DNA of 40,408 nucleotides from Dysgonamonadaceae bacterium. GTDB taxonomy: Bacteria > Bacteroidota > Bacteroidia > Bacteroidales > Azobacteroidaceae. The notes beneath the pieces were generated by a model. That model saw only the letters and a program-made list of their open reading frames with translations. It was not told the DNA's origin and made no database searches. The DNA is taken from positions 1-40,408 of the forward strand of contig JAISUN010000126.1 in NCBI GenBank assembly GCA_031272085.1. The letters are read 5' to 3'. Shown here one piece after another: positions 39,738 through 40,408 of the stretch. The position numbers and the translations under genes are program-made. Positions within the stretch are counted from its first letter, which is position 1; each line of letters starts with the position of its first letter.

Positions 39738-40408
39738 CTTTTCTTATTTATTTCGTCTATAATTTCTTTCTCAATCTCAATTGGACGAGCTTCTACATCG
39801 TGTTCGGCTCCTTCTTTTTCATTTTCATACGATTGTTTAATATTTTCCTTTTCTGTATGACCTTTTTCGTGTCCAGCAACTACGCTAATGGCATCTTCCA
39901 TTGTCATACCTTTAAACTGATTATCTCCAGCTTTTTCACTGGTTAACTCTTTTATAGAACCTTCATAAATTGTAATTTTTGACTCTTGGACTACTAAATT
40001 GCCGTCTGCATCTTTGCCTGCTTTGGTTGAAGTTAAACCTGCGACTTTATTGCCGCCTTCATTTTTTATTTCAGAATTGATTTCTATTAAAATCTTTTGT
40101 GTAGAAGGAGATAACATTTCATTAAGGTGTTTTGTTCCGGCATTTGTTCTCAACATCGCATTCCCAACTCTCTGAACAGATTGTGATGTATTTTCAGACC
40201 ACTTTCCATCTTGGTATGTTACCGGCTTTCCGTCTGTTCCTGCTATCCATTTTCCACTAGGGTCGGTATATCTCACTGGATTATCCGCGCAATACGCATA
40301 CGGAGAAATGCTGTAATACTTCTCCGCCAGCGGATCGACGGTAGTAAACCGCCCGATTGAGGGATCGTATGTACGGGCGTCGAAGTCGTACAGATTCAGC
40401 CCGTGCTG
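39734..40408 (-). CDS. RHS C-terminal tip 2 with an HExxH metallopeptidase-like domain (partial)
   Basis: The reading frame is open from the right edge of the window: 224 residues are visible and the N-terminus is outside. The first 45 or so residues are the RHS-associated core (LNLYDFDARTYDPSIGRFTT, VDPLAEKYYSISPYAYCADN, then PVRYTDPSGKW). The rest is the variable tip, with AGHEKGH (the HExxH motif at residues 180-184 of the visible part) followed by an acidic stretch with EHDVEARPIEIEKEI. HExxH with downstream acidic residues is the zinc-site pattern of gluzincin-like peptidases and recurs in RHS tips. The third metal ligand is not certain. The stop overlaps the immunity candidate's ATG. 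Confidence 0.8.
   Translation of the reverse strand, partial: QHGLNLYDFDARTYDPSIGRFTTVDPLAEKYYSISPYAYCADNPVRYTDPSGKWIAGTDGKPVTYQDGKWSENTSQSVQRVGNAMLRTNAGTKHLNEMLSPSTQKILIEINSEIKNEGGNKVAGLTSTKAGKDADGNLVVQESKITIYEGSIKELTSEKAGDNQFKGMTMEDAISVVAGHEKGHTEKENIKQSYENEKEGAEHDVEARPIEIEKEIIDEINKKR

Larger units (their letters stand above)
37361..40408 (-). other. RHS tip/immunity island
   Basis: Two modules in tandem on the minus strand, each an RHS C-terminal tip followed closely by a small signal-bearing gene. The RHS core portions are GC-rich, while the variable tips and partner genes are visibly AT-rich, which indicates exchange of cassettes. The island starts 80 bp beyond tRNA-Gln and runs past the right edge of the window. 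Confidence 0.75.

Noticed and set aside
1-40408. CRISPR arrays, rRNA genes, insertion-sequence transposases, prophage genes
   Set aside because: No regularly spaced repeats, rRNA-like stretches, transposase or phage proteins were recognised on either strand.

Overview
The window is chromosomal DNA of a Bacteroidota bacterium, most probably order Bacteroidales. The evidence is a SusC/SusD pair, a hybrid two-component regulator, the TAnnTTTG / TTTG promoter grammar in front of many genes, RHS modules of the Bacteroidales type, and the gene order parA-parB-DUF5683-mltD-relA/spoT. No species can be named from the sequence alone.

Layout. 1-275 (-) is the 5' end of valS. 397-3334 (+) is a two-gene unit: a secreted SGNH esterase fused to a metallo-beta-lactamase-fold hydrolase, then a membrane dipeptidase (M19). 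3386-19107 is a polysaccharide utilization locus (PUL): a GH92 enzyme (-), a hybrid two-component sensor/regulator, GH2, SusC, SusD, a surface lipoprotein and an alginate-lyase-fold enzyme (+). The regulator is expected to sense a released oligosaccharide in the periplasm and switch on the SusCD importer and the enzymes. The mixture of GH92, GH2 and a uronate-lyase fold does not fix the substrate.

19110-23488 (-) holds a leuS gene that stops after 549 codons, a DUF362 ferredoxin-like protein and a polytopic membrane protein. 23611-29870 (+) is the housekeeping cluster parA, parB, a DUF5683 protein, a LysM lytic transglycosylase and RelA/SpoT. It is followed by a small beta-barrel protein and a repeat-rich stretch (30471-31640) that encloses a PIN-type toxin-antitoxin pair. 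31768-37281 (+) is a second housekeeping stretch: LOG-family protein, DUF4271, hemD, rnpA, yidD, flavodiiron protein, tyrS and tRNA-Gln(TTG).

37361-40408 (-) is an accessory island of two RHS C-terminal tips, each followed by a signal-bearing AT-rich gene that could be its immunity partner. One tip carries a Cys-His-Asp set like papain-fold toxins. The other carries an HExxH zinc-peptidase motif and continues beyond the window.

The points most worth a second look are the RHS tip/immunity pairs, the half-length leuS whose stop lies 2 bp from the stop of the PUL lyase, the SGNH-MBL fusion, a GH92 enzyme with Gln where family mannosidases have the catalytic acid Glu, interleaved inverted repeats in the leuS leader, and a relocated copy of 53 bp of the beta-barrel gene beside the toxin-antitoxin locus.
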